Source of the DNA: Amia ocellicauda
Lineage: Eukaryota; Chordata; Actinopteri; Amiiformes; Amiidae
DNA: 64,000 nucleotides
Direction of reading: 5' to 3'
NCBI RefSeq assembly: GCF_036373705.1
Contig: NC_089857.1
Coordinates: 32,160,284-32,224,283, forward strand
Below the pieces are notes generated by a model. That model did no database searches, was not told where the DNA came from, and was given only the letters and a program-made list of their open reading frames with translations. Numbering within the stretch: position 1 is the first letter of the stretch; the number at the start of each line of letters is the position of its first letter. Of this stretch, positions 39,426 to 52,369 are shown piece after piece. The position numbers were made by a program, and so were the translations under genes.

Positions 39426-42180
39426 CCCTCTGTTTGTTCTGCTTCTATAGTCAGAATTAAAGTTGCCTACTGCAGTCTTTTGGGAACTGTGTCTTGACCC
39501 TCTTTGTGTTTTATTCCTCAAGATCAACATTGTGCTCATCTATTATATATATCATATTATGAAGGAAACAAAGGGCACCTAATCTCCAAGGCAGTGCTGT
39601 TAAGATTCTGCTCCTGGTCAGATTTGTGTGTGAGTCAAAGGTCAATCCATTTAAATTTTGTGCTGAAGCTCTTGTACCTGTCAAACAAATAAAGACCTGC
39701 CTGTCTGAGCTCCACTCTCCTGTGTATTTCCTGGTTGAAAGTGATCAAATTAAGCAGTCTTCTTCAAGGAAGACCCTTGTTACACATACATACACATGGG
39801 AGTGCTACCATAAACTACTGTATTAATCAAAATTGGTATAATTCAGCCTCCTGGTACTTAATAACAACCACATTTTAACTTGATTATTTTATTTGATTTA
39901 ATTAATAAATTATCAACACATTTTCAGAGTGCAAGAAAATGCTATGAATTCATTTAATGCCAATTCATGAAATTATTAGTAGACATTGTTAAGTGGTGGC
40001 TATTACTGTAAATCATGTCTGTGTTATTATATTTTGAAGAATATCTTGAGAGTGTGTATGACTATGTATTAGTGATCTGACATTCAATGGTCTACAAAAT
40101 TGATCTCAACTTAAATGCAAAACATCAATACAATTCAAATATTTGTTGTTGTTATTTATATTTGTATATTAGAACCATTTCAGGTATCGTTCAGGTCTGA
40201 GTCATTATTTTTAGTCTGTGCACATTTGATATTCAAAGGCATAATTTTGTTACTGTGCGGTGCACCCTGATACAGCCACTGTCATCACATGATAATATAC
40301 AAAATGATGCTTAAATTCTTACGTACCTTCTTTTAGCAATTGTTAACTTAACTTAACTGTCTTAACCATACTTTGTTGAGAAAATATTCCTGCTCAAATC
40401 TGAAATACATTTTAAAGGTCACTGAGACCAAATGAGGCTACAGCCTTTGTTCAAGTGGAACCGAAGAGAAAAGATTGCAATGAGTAGCAGTGAAGTGATA
40501 ATGGCTCTACCAAAAAAAAAAAAAAAAACAATCCTAGAAAATTGCTTTTTTCTTGTGGAATATAATACGTTAGATAATGCACACAATATAAGATGTTTTT
40601 TTCTGTCTTCACCCCTTTTCTAAAGTACTGTCATTTTTCAAGCTGTTTGTCAGTAGGCATCCTGTAAAAAAAACTCTTATCTCTTAAAACTAATAGTTAT
40701 TTTCAAGTCAAGGATACTACCGAGAGGGGGATGGGATATTGTCATTACCATGCGCACTCATGAACACATGGTGCAGGAGCCCTCTGAGAGTGTGAAACCA
40801 CTCCTGAGAGCCTCTGGTGACGTGTCTTGGTGGTTGGCATGCAATTAGAAAATGCTGGTGCACAAACCGGCCAGCATGGATTTTCACCTGCCTGCAACAC
40901 TAAACTAAACTTGCTCTTAGCACTGTTTTCTCTGCCCTTGTTATTATTATTTTACACACTAATAGTACTTATATATCTACATCTGTATCCCTATTAATTG
41001 ATGTATATATTATGGTATAACTCCCTCAATGTTGAGCAAGCACTTGGGCACATGTCTTAATCCCTCTGTGCCTTGGGTGTGCCCCCCCACTCCTTCAGGG
41101 CCACAAATGCTACCCTCCTGTGCCCTTTGGTATTGTAGCCTCATCTTGTAATTGTTTATGGTCTTACAAATGTATATATGTATATAAGTATATAATTCTA
41201 TGTTTACATATAGGGTATGCCAGTCCTGTGTACTGCACTACACTATTAAGCCTCAATCTCCAGTTTCCAGTGGTGGGATGCTTGCTGGTAAGCCTACTGG
41301 TACCTTCTTGCACCCCTTAGTGTGCTGCTTAGGTACTGCAGCAGTAAAAAAAGAAATCCCCATGTACAATTCTATGCTACACGTAATACAGTGTGTTGTC
41401 AGCCCTATGCACTGCACTACACTATGATGTTTAGCCTCTAGTACCACTGGCATTCAGCAACAATTTCTACAGCAGTACTACAGCAATTCCTGGTAATGTT
41501 ACCCTTACCAAATCATAGACTCTCCAAACCCCAACATAAGCATTACTATCGCTGTATATTGAATCAAGCAGGTCTATATGTTCAAAACAGATAAGAAATA
41601 AGAAAACATGCCATATGTTATGCTGTTTTTTCAGCACCAAGAACAGGGAATGTTGCTGTAGTACCCGACCTTCAGCACTGGAGAGCACAATTGAAAGTGA
41701 ACAATATACCCTACAATTTTGCATAATTTCAACAATTTCCATTTCAACAAGACAAGTGAAAAAAGGCATAAGCCTATTTGAGTGTTGCATATTTAAGCAT
41801 ACCCTTGCTGTGAGAATTAGCTTGTTAGTGGGACACATGGAAATGACACTTTTTCTTGTCTCCCTCCTTGTGTTTTTTGGGCACTAGACTTGTACTTTCT
41901 ATCATTTTTTTCCTACAAGTTCTAGCTAGGCAACACTACCAAGCTACTGACATGCATGCAGCAGACAATTAGACTATGCTAGACTAGTTATAGACCAGAC
42001 TAGCTGGTCTATATTGACACATCAATCAAATTCTACATTTTTTACAATACATTTTTTGGGACAAATTGCTAAATTTTCTTCCATCGAGACAGTATGGTTT
42101 TCTTTAGAAAGTAAATTCAGTAGTACCATGGCTTTGCATCTTCTGAAGGTATATAATCTTATTTATTAGGACTATATAGT
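39426..42180. other. Intergenic DNA
   Basis: No gene. A block with CACTGCACTACACTAT recurs at about 41234 and 41413, suggesting a diverged duplication of about 180 bp. Confidence 0.45.
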
Positions 42181-42600
42181 ATATATTGATGCCCTCTTTG
42201 GTCCAGTTGTTCTACAACTGTGCCTCAGCCCCCAGCCTTCACTGGTATGAAGCTTAACAAGGTCAGCTCTCTCCAGTCTGTATTCTTGAGTCCTGAGTGA
42301 CCTGTTTCACAGGGCTGGCGTGCTTCATATGTCAGAACACTTAGAGGCCCGACACTATCGTGCTCTCTTGCCTGGTACCCCACCCTACACCCCTTGTGCA
42401 GCAGGTTGGTACAACAGTTTTCTTGATCTGGTTGTAACCAAAAGGTGATGATGATGGATGCCTCCGGCCAGGGTTGGGGAGCTGTGTGCAATGGCTGCAG
42501 AGTCCGGGGGACATAGAGAGAGTCCCAGGGGTCTCCTGAAACGTTCTGGAACTCCGGGTTCAATTCAGTCGCATGTCCTCCCTCCCTCCTCCTATATATA
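42181..42600. other. GC-richer block of unknown origin
   Basis: Higher GC than its surroundings, with a CCGGGTTCAATTC box resembling a tRNA B-box near 42555-42567. The minus-strand frame 42225-42563 is not recognisable. Possibly an uncharacterised interspersed repeat. Confidence 0.25.
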
Positions 42601-42601
42601 T

Positions 42602-43451
42602 ACAGTGATCAGCCATAACATTATGACCACTGAGAGGTGAAGTGAATAACACTGATAATCTCGTTATCATGGCACCTGTCAGTGGGTGGGATATATTAGG
42701 CAGCAAGTGAACATTTTGTCCTCAAAGTTGATGTGTTAGAAGCAGGAAAAATGGGCAAGCGTAAGGATCTGAGCAACTTTGACAAGGGCCAAATTGTGAT
42801 GGCTAGATGACTGGGTCAGAGCATCTCCAAAACTGCAGCTCTTGTGGGGTGTTCCCAGTCTGCAGTGGTCAGTACCTATCAAAAGTGGTCCAAGGAAGGA
42901 AAAGCGGTGAACCGGTGACAGGGTCATGGGCGGCCAAGGCTCATTGAGGCACGTGAGGATCGAAGGCTGGCCCATGTAGTCCAATCCAACAGACGAGCTA
43001 CTGTAACTCAAATTGCTGAAAAAGTTCATGCTGGTTCTGATAGAAAGGTGTCAGAACACACAGTGCATCGCAGTTTGTTGCGTATGGGGCTGCGTAGCCG
43101 CAGACCAGTCAGGGTGCCCATGCTGACCCCTGTCCACTGCCGAAAGCGCCTACAATGGGCATGTGAGCATCAGAACTGGACCACGGAGCAATGGAAGAAG
43201 GTGGCCTGGTCTGATGAATCACGAGTTCAAGGTGTTGACTTGGCCTCCAAATTCCCCAGATCTCAGTCCAATCGAGCATCTGTGGGATGTGCTGGACAAA
43301 CAAGTCCGATCCATGGAGGCCCCACCTCGCAACTTACAGGAATTAAAGGATCTGCTGCTGACATCTTGGTGCCAGATACCACAGCACACCTTCAGAGGTC
43401 TAGTGGAGTCCATGCCTGGATGCGTCAGGGCTGTTTTGGGACCTACACAAT
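42602..43451 (+). mobile_element. Internally deleted Tc1 element, family B copy 2 (3' end lost)
   Basis: Begins CAGTGATCAGCCATAAC and follows copy 1 closely through the transposase remnant to ACCTACACAATA, then stops without the terminal repeat. The deletion joint (GAATCACGAGTTCAAGG) is identical to copy 1. Confidence 0.85.
42751..43440 (+). pseudogene. Family B transposase remnant, copy 2
   Basis: Starts [14 protein letters not shown] at 42751. In-frame TGA codons have replaced arginine CGA near 42807 and 42917, consistent with CpG decay. It passes VAWSDESR and then the same jump to [22 protein letters not shown] in another frame. The second catalytic aspartate is missing as in copy 1. Confidence 0.85.
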
Positions 43452-45470
43452 AGTTGTTCTTGTGTTTGTTAATTATCTTCTAATAAGGGGCTTATGCACA
43501 TTTTAGTTGTACAGGAAATGCTTGAGTGTTATTAGGTCCTTAAAAAAAGTATGTTGTGCATTATCTCTGTTCATGGACAATTTATTTAACTGGAATAGAA
43601 TGTATGCTTTACTCATGAGGTTGAAACCAAAGTAGAAGAGTCTCAGTTTTCATTCATGTTTGTGCTTTAAGATATAATTACAATATTCACGGAAGCAAGG
43701 CAACTTCTAAAGAGCTGTAAACACTGGTTACATATGTTCCTGGAGGTTTAGAGGTAATGTGAAAGGAGTAGGATTTGTTATCATCCTTGCCATACATTAG
43801 TTCAGAAATAATTCAAGTTAAAAATTGTCAGTTTAAAAACTAAAATCAATGCCACTTAAAATCCCTGTTGCTTTATCTTAATTAGTTTTTATGGGAGATG
43901 ATAGGAGATTCCTGAAGACTACAGCACACTAGATATTTCATAACTCTTCTTAATATCGGTGCACTAATTTCATTGCTCATCTTAAATCTAATTTTCTGCC
44001 AATTTCTTTGATGTTACATGTGTTCCAGCATAGTGAAGGTCATCATTTATCTGGCGTTAGAAACCTTTGACATTTGTCAGCAAACACCTTAATTTAGAGC
44101 AGCTCTTGCAGTTCCAGAATATGAGATTCTGGTCATGGGTATTGATCCCACCACCGCAAGAAGCAGCTTTTAGTATCAATATCAAAGCTTTGATTTTTGA
44201 ATTTGCTTTGAGCCCTTTAAAACCTGTAAAGAAAATAAAAGCAAAGTAAAATAATGCAATGGCCTTCCAATTTTCATTGAAAACACCTGGTATTGAGGAC
44301 TGGTTTGAGGTCAAATGTAAGTTAAAAAGATTCTCAAAATGTGTTGTTTTTAGCAGACAAAACGTTAGCATAGCAGAACCATAGCAGAACGAGCTTTGTT
44401 TATCATTTAGTTTTCCTGTGATTCACACTTTCACATGTCCTTGCTTAGTTTCTGTCATAAAATAATTATTATAATAAAGCTGCTATTTTAAGATCCAGGT
44501 AGAATCATGCTTGAAGTCCAAGGATTAAATCCCAATGAGACACTTTTAATTGTGCTACAATGGTTAGCCAACCAAACTGTGCAATGTTCTGGCTGTGTCT
44601 TTCATTTTGGTGCACTGTTTCTTTTCAGTTATTTCTTCTCGTTATTGTTTAGGCTCACAAGACATAAAAGCATATGATTGTATGAGGTTTCAAATGTGAA
44701 GAGGATATTCAGACCTTCCTGCACATTTTGAAAATTGGCCTAGCTTGCAATTTTCTTATATTAATTTGTCTTCTCAGTCAATTTATGGAAGGTAAGGTAG
44801 GCTAAGTTTCCTTATATGTAATCAAAGAGATTTAACAGAACATTTGACATGAAATATATGTATTTTAAGTATTTATCTATTGTGTCTATATATTTCTGTA
44901 CTAGTAACAGATTACAGGTATAGCGAAAATCCATCTATCTTAAATTTTCCTGCATATTTCAGGTGAGTAAAAATATAGTGTGTTGGAAGGAATAAGAATA
45001 ATTATTATACAATAACAAGGACTGGCACCTTTATTTCCTTAAGAGCCACACTCTGTGTTTATGGTTTGCAAGCTTCTCTTTCTGTAGACCTGTCACTTTT
45101 TAATAATTCGAGGGAAAACCTCTTACATAACAATCTTAGTTTGGGGTTAAGAAGGGGCTTAAGTGTGAATTTCATTGCAGCTACATTATGTAAATTATTT
45201 TAAATAACTAACATGTAGGATTTTCTGCAACGCAGTAAGGAGTCTCAAAGGAGATTAGCGATGTCATTCTGGCGGATTTGGTTGCCTTCTTAACAAGAGA
45301 TACATTCTTCTTCTCTGCTGGTTGAATGAACTGCCTGTGAGCATTAAGAGAACTGCACAGCAACCTGGCTTGACTAATAATTAAAATAAATAAATGCTGG
45401 CTTAGTCACCTCAAATGAAAAGAGCAAAACGATAAATAACTTGCTATAACAGCCTTGTTGACCAAAATAG

Positions 45471-45535
<65 letters not shown>

Positions 45536-47199
45536 CTGAATAAAACTGAAGGTAGTCTAATGTATGATGTAATAGAAGACTTTTATAGCCTACTATTGTA
45601 TAACACATTATATCTTAATATTAATTTCTTAACATTTAAACATATGGTTAGGTCATAATAAATGTTTGTTTGCCTCTTCTTTTTTTTCTCATCTCTGTAA
45701 ACATGTTAGCTGGCTGTCACTTGGAAAAAAAAATTGTATTGAATTAATTGGAGACCATGTTACAGTACTGGACCGTACTAGGCAAATATAGTTTAATTTA
45801 ATCCCACAATCATCACTTTCACTGTCTCTTGTGTGGGATTAGTTGAGACTTGACTAATTGATTGATGGATTTCACATTCAATGTATTCATCTTATTATGC
45901 AGTAGTGCTGTGTACAGGACTTGATGAGTATCTATCTATCTCTCTATCTATATAAGATCTATCTATCTATCTGGTATAGATTTATAATATGTTCATTGTT
46001 TTTTGGATCTGTTGAATAAAGTTAATTTAAAAACCTAAACCTATCTATCTATCTATATATCTATTCTCAAATGTCTTATCTGTGATGTAGCAGTGAGAAA
46101 CTGTAATACAGAGCAATACAGAAAGCAATTCAAGATAAACTCTTATGAACAAGTTAATCAAATTTTTAAATGTCAAAGGCAATTTCCTTGAAACGCTAGA
46201 GCACTTAACTACATGACTTCCACAGTAATGTTTCTGTGACTTAAAGAATCACACACATGCAAATGGGTTAATTGTATTGGCCTGTCTTATTATCCCTAAG
46301 AGCACCGCGGATTTCCTGCTAAAACCTGGACAGCAGCTCCACAAGTACCATGATTACACTGTCACTGAGTCACCAAAATGCTTTGTTTGATTCTCTTCCA
46401 GCTGTGTGTACTCAGCTCTACCATTCTCCCACTCATCTCACTCGTATGTGGAGTCCAATCCTAATTGGCGTTCAGCTTCAGTCACCAACAGGCCACTGGA
46501 TCACTGCCTGGGACACCCCTTTGAACTTTCTGTTGTTCTGGTGGGGTACAGTGATATCGACTTCCCTCTTGGAAGGGTTAGACCACAACCTTATCTTATC
46601 TTGTCTTATCTTTGCCAATTCTTCTGGAGTGTAGTGCTTAGAAATGTTATTTGGGAACGAACCATGCAGGGATGGAATAAGATTGTATTTGTTAATTTGT
46701 GGTATTGGTTTTGGATACACTTCACTGGATTTAGCTTGGATTTAACAATCTTAAAGGTCAAAAAAGTGAAAAACAATAAGTCTCTATCAAAGTACTACTA
46801 CTACAACTAATAATAATACAAAATAATTTATATTATGAATATGAATGTTTATATAACTTGTACCAAATATTATGGTGACATAATCAAATCAACAACATTG
46901 TATAAAAGTTGCAACAAAGTTGTTTGCATTAACCAAACGTCTAATTTACAACGGTATGAATTGTGAATTATCTTGGTGTGGGGCATACATACAAGCAGTC
47001 TTTGCAGCAAATGCGTGTCCAACATAGATTTGGTGTTTTGTAAAGCTGCTTATGTGACAAGAGCAAAATTAAAACCTTTAATTAAAAATGTTGAAGAAGG
47101 CACCCTGGAGATGTAGTGGTATTATAAATGGTTATCATAAAAGCCTGAAAAGTCAATCTAAAGGTACTTTTCCTGCAGGATTTGTAGTGCTTTTATTGT
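43452..47199. other. Intergenic DNA with microsatellites
   Basis: Holds (TAA)n at about 45468-45534 and TATC-type runs at about 45930-45972 and 46040-46065. Open frames near 46350-46810 overlap each other and match nothing I recognise. Confidence 0.5.
45468..45534. repeat. (TAA)n microsatellite
   Basis: About 22 triplets; the poly-asparagine frame across it is an artefact. Confidence 0.95.
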
Positions 47200-47590
47200 A
47201 TTATACTGTCAATAAAAGGGACCTTCTTAAATGAACGGAACACCATTTATTTTTCAGTGCTGTCGTTGCTGACAGGGTTTTGTCCGTGGTGTGGGGGGGG
47301 TGGGGAAGGTTGTACCCCAGGTGGGTCATACCAGGTGGACCCTCCTGGGTCTGGCTCGGGGCAGGTGGACCCTTTGGGTCAAACAACTCTTTATCTAAAC
47401 GGATGTGGTCTGGGCTGTGTGTTTGTGAATAATCAGCCCCTATTTCTTCATTGTGATAATCCCCTCTTCCCATAGCTCTATCAGCTCTGTCCCTCAGAGA
47501 TGTATGGGTGCACGAGCATGTGTGCCTGATTGGAGTGTGTGTGGAGCTTCTCTATTTCTGTCTGATTTCGCTCAACCCCAGCTTCTAATC

Positions 47591-48815
47591 CTATCTGTGT
47601 AGACTTTCCTCATCAGAGGTGTGTGTCTCAGAATTTGGCACTAAACAGCTGGTATTTGAGCCTTCATGACCTGTACGGGTATGGTTTTCTGCATCATTTA
47701 AAGGAACTGGTGTCAGTAAGTTTTGGTGAATAACCCTTTCCCCACCCCCTGTTTCAAGACACACAATGTATACTGGGAGACCAGATTGTTTACGAACTAC
47801 AACATGTGGCATTTTCTCCCACCTGTCCCCCAGTATCTGTTTACCTCTAACACTTTTATTTGCCACTAGATCATGATCTCCTGGTCTCAAAGGAATTTAT
47901 TTTGCTTTCTGATCATTATACCATTTCTGTCGGCACTTAAACCTTTCTGATTCCAATACAGCTTGTTTGTAAACCAACTCAAGTCTACTACAGAGGTTTG
48001 ATATATACTCTTCTAGTTCCACATTTTCCTTTTCCTGGTATGGGAGTCCCAATGCCACTTCTACCTTCGGGGATGTCTGCCATACATGAGGAAGTACGGT
48101 GAAAAGCCAGTGGATTCGTGGTGGATACACTTATATGCATGGACCATGGGCTCAATATATTACTTCTAGTTGCACTTTTGGTGGGATTCCAGGGTTCCCA
48201 ACATGTTCATCAAGGTTCTGTTAAACCTTTCGGTGGTGCCATTGCCTTGGGGGTAATAAGGGATGGTTCTGCTTTTGGCTACCCCCATTGCTTTCCAGAG
48301 TTGGTGCAGGAGAACACTGTAAAAATTCATCCCTTGGTCTGGGTGTATCCTTTCAGGGATCCCGTAATGGCAAAATAAATGTTTCCACATAACCTTGGCA
48401 ATGGTCACTGCTCTCTGGTCAGTAGGATACGCCTGAGTGTTACGAGTAAAGTGATCGTAACTACAAGGAAATTTTCTATACCCACTTTGCAATGCTCAAG
48501 AGTGATAAAGTCAAGGCATACAAGCTATAATGGCTTAGTTGTGTGAATAGAAACCAGGGGTGCACAAGTGCCCTGTGAACCTTTCCTTAGGCAGCATCTT
48601 TCGCAGCAATCACACCAGTGTTGGATGGTGGAAAACATAGCTGGCCAACAGCATCGTGCACGCATAAGATCCAGAGTCCGTTCTGTCCCAAATGGCCCAT
48701 GCCGGTGTGTAACACATCACATACTTCCTGTCTTAGCCCTTCAGGCAGTTTAAGCTCCTTCCCCTCCAGCGAATTAACTGTTCTATATAGGATGCTCTCT
48801 TCAAAATGTTCCACT
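47591..48815 (-). pseudogene. Ty3/gypsy integrase remnant
   Basis: A damaged HHCC zinc region lies near 48600-48740. The core frame 48166-48492 holds HPDQGMNF and TTERFNRTL, with 35 residues between the aspartate and glutamate (D,D35E), plus YPTDQRAVTIAKVMW upstream. The C-terminal domain (VRGKQILGDRWEKMPHVVVR ... LPVYIVCLE) is at 47591-47890. No chromodomain was seen. Confidence 0.8.
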
Positions 48816-48908
48816 ATTATAGCATTGTTCTGACAAGAAGCTCCTCCTGCTTCTTCTTTCTTACACTTGGTTTCTGTCCCGCCTTAAAGTACTGTAGCAC
48901 AACAGAGA

Positions 48909-49569
48909 TTACTGGATCCTTTTCCTGATGCCTCTTAAGTTCCTCCCTTGGTAGTCTGGGGATAAATTCAGCCCACCGACTTGGGGGTGCAGTGCTGGAG
49001 GGAGTATTTCTGCTGGAGTTAATCTCCCCATGGTCTGTGTGATGGAGTGATCCAGTCTGGAATGCCAGCAGTGTTGACATTGCAACCAGCCTTCAATATA
49101 CTTGCAACCTCGGCTCTTGGCATGTGTGAAAGGCCATCTGCGTTTGCGTTGCTCTTTCCTGGGCAGTATTTTAAAAGTCTCAAAGTCAAACTCTGCCAGC
49201 TTTGCAATCCATTGTTGCCCTGTTGCATCAAGGTGGACCGTACTTGTTACATAAACCAACGGGTTATTGTCAGTGAATACAGTGAAATGGTGCTCCAACA
49301 GATAATCCCTCAGCTTCTCAGCTACTGCCCACTTCAAAGCCAGAAACTCAAGTTTATGAGCTGGGTACCTTTTCTCTGAGACTATGGCTGGCATATGCTA
49401 TTACCCTCTCTTTGCCTGACTGTAATTGGGCCAGCACTGCACCTAACCCCTCCTTGGAAGCATCTGTCTGGAATACAAATGGGAGGCTGTAGTCAGCATA
49501 CCCCAGGACAGGTGCTGTTAACATTTCCTTCAGGTCAGTGAAAGCTAGATCACACTGCTCTGTCCACAT
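48909..49569 (-). pseudogene. Ty3/gypsy RNase H remnant
   Basis: QTDASKEGLGAVLAQLQ carries the first catalytic aspartate (49354-49569). LEFLALKWAVAEKLRDYLL and FTDNNPLVYV follow after a frame change (48909-49394), and then a tether region reads YCPGKSNANADGLSH. Confidence 0.8.
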
Positions 49570-49687
49570 GAACAGAGGTGGCCTCCCAGGCAGTTTGTGA
49601 GACTTTTCCCTTCCTTTAGGGGGTGCCTGTGGTCAGGTGAAAAAGGGGTGCTGCTAAACTGGAGTAGTTCTTTATTAATCTCTGGTA

Positions 49688-50488
49688 CTAAACAGTAAAA
49701 CTTAAAAATTGTGCAACTTCCTTCCTGTCTGTTGGGGTCTTCCAGTCATGCACAAGCTGTATTTTCACTGGGTCAGTAGCTATACAACCAGCTGATACCA
49801 CGTGCCCTGAATATTTAACCTCTTTCCTGAGCAGGTGGCATTTTTTAGGTTTTAACTTCAGCTGGAACTGGCATAGCCTGTCAAAGACTAGCTGCAGGTG
49901 CTCTATATGCTCATCAAATGTTCTGGAGAATACAATAACATCATCTAAGTACATCAGCACAAAAAAATTAAGGTCTCCCAGGTAGTGGGTCATCAGCCTT
50001 TGAAAGGTAGTTAGTGCGTTCTGCAAGCCAAAAGGCATTCGGTTTCACTCGAACAGGCCCATAGGTGTAGTGAATGCATTCTTGGGCTTGTCGTGTTCTG
50101 CCACCTCCACCTGCCAGTAGCCAGAAGTAAGATCCAGTGTGGAGTATAATTCAGCATCACCCAGAGCATCTAAAGCTTCCTCAATGAGGGGCAGGGGGAA
50201 TGCATCTCTCACCGTTTTTGCATTCAGTTGCCTGTAGTCAATACAAACTCGGATCGAGCCGTCCTTCTTGCTGGTCACGACAATGGGTGAGGCATAGGGG
50301 CTCTGGCTTGGCCTAATGGCTCCTGCTTCTGCCATATCCGGTAAGTGTCTTCTAACTTCCTGAAACTGGGCTGGTGGGATTCTTCGGTAGAGCTGGCACA
50401 ATGGCTTGTTGTCAATCAGTGGATGTACATCCAAAGTCAAACTGATTAGCTGAGAACACGTCTGAGTTCCTCCGGAGCAGTTCTTCAA
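49688..50488 (-). pseudogene. Ty3/gypsy reverse transcriptase remnant
   Basis: Fingers motifs (SPYASPIVVTSKKDGSIR, CIDYRQLN) and the TLDLTSGYWQ box lie in 50045-50488. The catalytic YLDD (49940-49951) and following SGHVVS-like thumb motif lie in 49688-50038. The two parts are separated by one TGA (50046-50048) where a tryptophan is expected. Otherwise this is the best preserved domain. Confidence 0.85.
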
Positions 50489-50775
50489 GCATTTCCGGTG
50501 GTTCCTGGTTCACTGGTTCAGCACCGCCGCTTCTTTCAAATCAGCCTCTGGAAGATCAGATTTAAATGGTGCTGTATCTGGTGAAACAATTAACTTCTGG
50601 TCATGTGATGAACTAACTGTGCCGCCTGGATCCGAGGGGTGTTCAGAACAAATCACAGTTTCCATGTCGCTCAATGCAGAGATGCTAGCTACTGTCTGGA
50701 CCCCTATTCATGACAACAGTGTATGGGCTTTTATTGTAAAGGTATACTAGCGTCCACCCATGAACCACATCAGCC

Positions 50776-51617
50776 CAGTGGCGGATTAACCATATGGGCA
50801 ATTGGGGAGTGTCCAGGGGCACCAAGACTTCAGGGGGGCACCAACTTAATCACCAATACAAAATTCTAATTCTATAAATTTACATAAGCACTATTTCTTT
50901 AAGAAAAATGTATTCTTGGGCAGAGCACCAAAATAAGCAGTGAGGTCATGGATAAGCGGCAGCAACTAAGTGGCAGTGCCAAACGTAGTTTCTTTACTCG
51001 TTCCAACTCGACTTTTGTCATTGCAAAGTCATGCATTCTTTAACGGCTTCTGTGACTGGAAACATTCCGGATATCCAACCATGAAAAGAGCACTGATCAC
51101 TGACACCCATGCTTGCTTTATTAAACAGATCGAAACATCTATCTACAGTGGATGCTTTGCTTTGCCAGCAGATAGTGGCAAACAGAGAGTTATATAATGT
51201 TTTGGTGTTCTACTCTATAAGGACAATAAGGTGTCATGTTGATTTTTGCAGTTTTATTAAAGTTGCTTTAACTGCATTAATGCATTAAAAAACTTGTTAA
51301 ATGTATCTATGTCAGCTTTTATGTGAAATTCTTAAATTTAATAAAACAATTCAGTTAGAATAATAAGAAACTTAATGTTTTAAATATAACATTTTGATAT
51401 AAATTACTGACAAAATGAAATGATACTTTTAAATATTAAACTAGAATTGCCAGTCATGAGTCATGAGATGAGTGAATCATTGAATCATGAATCATTCATT
51501 GAACTCATTGGTTCAAAATGCTGATTCACTTTGGAACAAATAATGTTATTTTATTGCATGGGGAGGCACTTGGGCGGCTGTTGCCCAGGTGCACCATGAA
51601 GTCTTAATCCGCCACAG
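50776..51617 (+). mobile_element. hAT-type element inserted in the Ty3/gypsy copy
   Basis: Terminal inverted repeats CAGTGGCGGATTAA and TTAATCCGCCACAG differ by one base. They are flanked by 8-bp direct repeats CATCAGCC (50768-50775) and CGTCAGCC (51618-51625), one mismatch, as expected for hAT. It is 842 bp. Two broken frames resemble the N-terminus of ZMYM1-like hAT transposases: MDKRQQLSGSAKR from 50948, then FCDWKHSG from about 51040. Most of the transposase is absent, so it is non-autonomous. Confidence 0.85.
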
Positions 51618-51810
51618 CGTCAGCCACTGCTTCTTCCACCACCACATCTTTGATAAGCTGTTTACCACCTGGAGGGCTAATAAACACAGTGAATGGACTA
51701 CTATCTTGAGACCATGAAGCCTGGACTGCTATGCATCTGTGTCTCCCAGGTTTCATTTCCACTGGCCGTTTTCCTGTGTACCGAACTTGTGACTCCATCT
51801 GGAACTCTCC

Positions 51811-52230
51811 TTAGGTTGACTTTACCCTCACTTGTTGGTAGGCAGCATGCCAAGCTGGATCTTTCAGGCAACTAGGTAACCCGCTGCCCAGTCGCTTTTC
51901 TAAGTCTTGCTTGCTGGCTCTAATAACATTTGTTCCTAAAAGAAGTGGGACTGATTTTCTGTATGGTGTCATTGGTACAATGAAAACCGGAACATCTGTA
52001 TAGGTCTGGTCAAGAAAAGACAAGTTCAAACGCAACACCCCTTTATGTGGGACCTCTTGCCTTCCAGCACCTTCTATGCATATATCAACCTCATCTGGTC
52101 TTAGGTTTCCAAAGGTGCGGTGTTTTGGCGCCAAAACTCCTTAGTTATTTATGTAATCTGAGATCCTGAGTCAATTAGGGCTCTACAAGGGACACTGTCT
52201 ACCACAACAAAATCCTCATTTATTGGGCCA
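51811..52230 (-). pseudogene. Ty3/gypsy aspartic protease remnant
   Basis: The active-site motif ALIDSGS is encoded at about 52155-52180 and is followed two codons later by a stop. Downstream the frame 51811-52134 carries the flap/C-terminal part with VPVFIVP and PLLLGTNVI, typical of retropepsins. Confidence 0.75.
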
Positions 52231-52369
52231 ACTAAATTGGAAGAATTTTTCTCCCTGCTTCACTCTAACTGTGGCGCACTGTGAACACAATTTGCTATAG
52301 GGCTGGTCCTGTTTTCATTGCTGTCCACTTACCCCTCAGTGTCAGGCTGTACTAGTTTAAATTATAATT

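Noticed and set aside
42225..42563. 112-codon minus-strand frame
   Set aside because: No recognisable domain; it sits in a GC-richer repeat-like block.
46350..46810. Two overlapping frames of 94 and 134 codons
   Set aside because: They lie in different frames over the same DNA, have no domain or exon borders and end in simple sequence.
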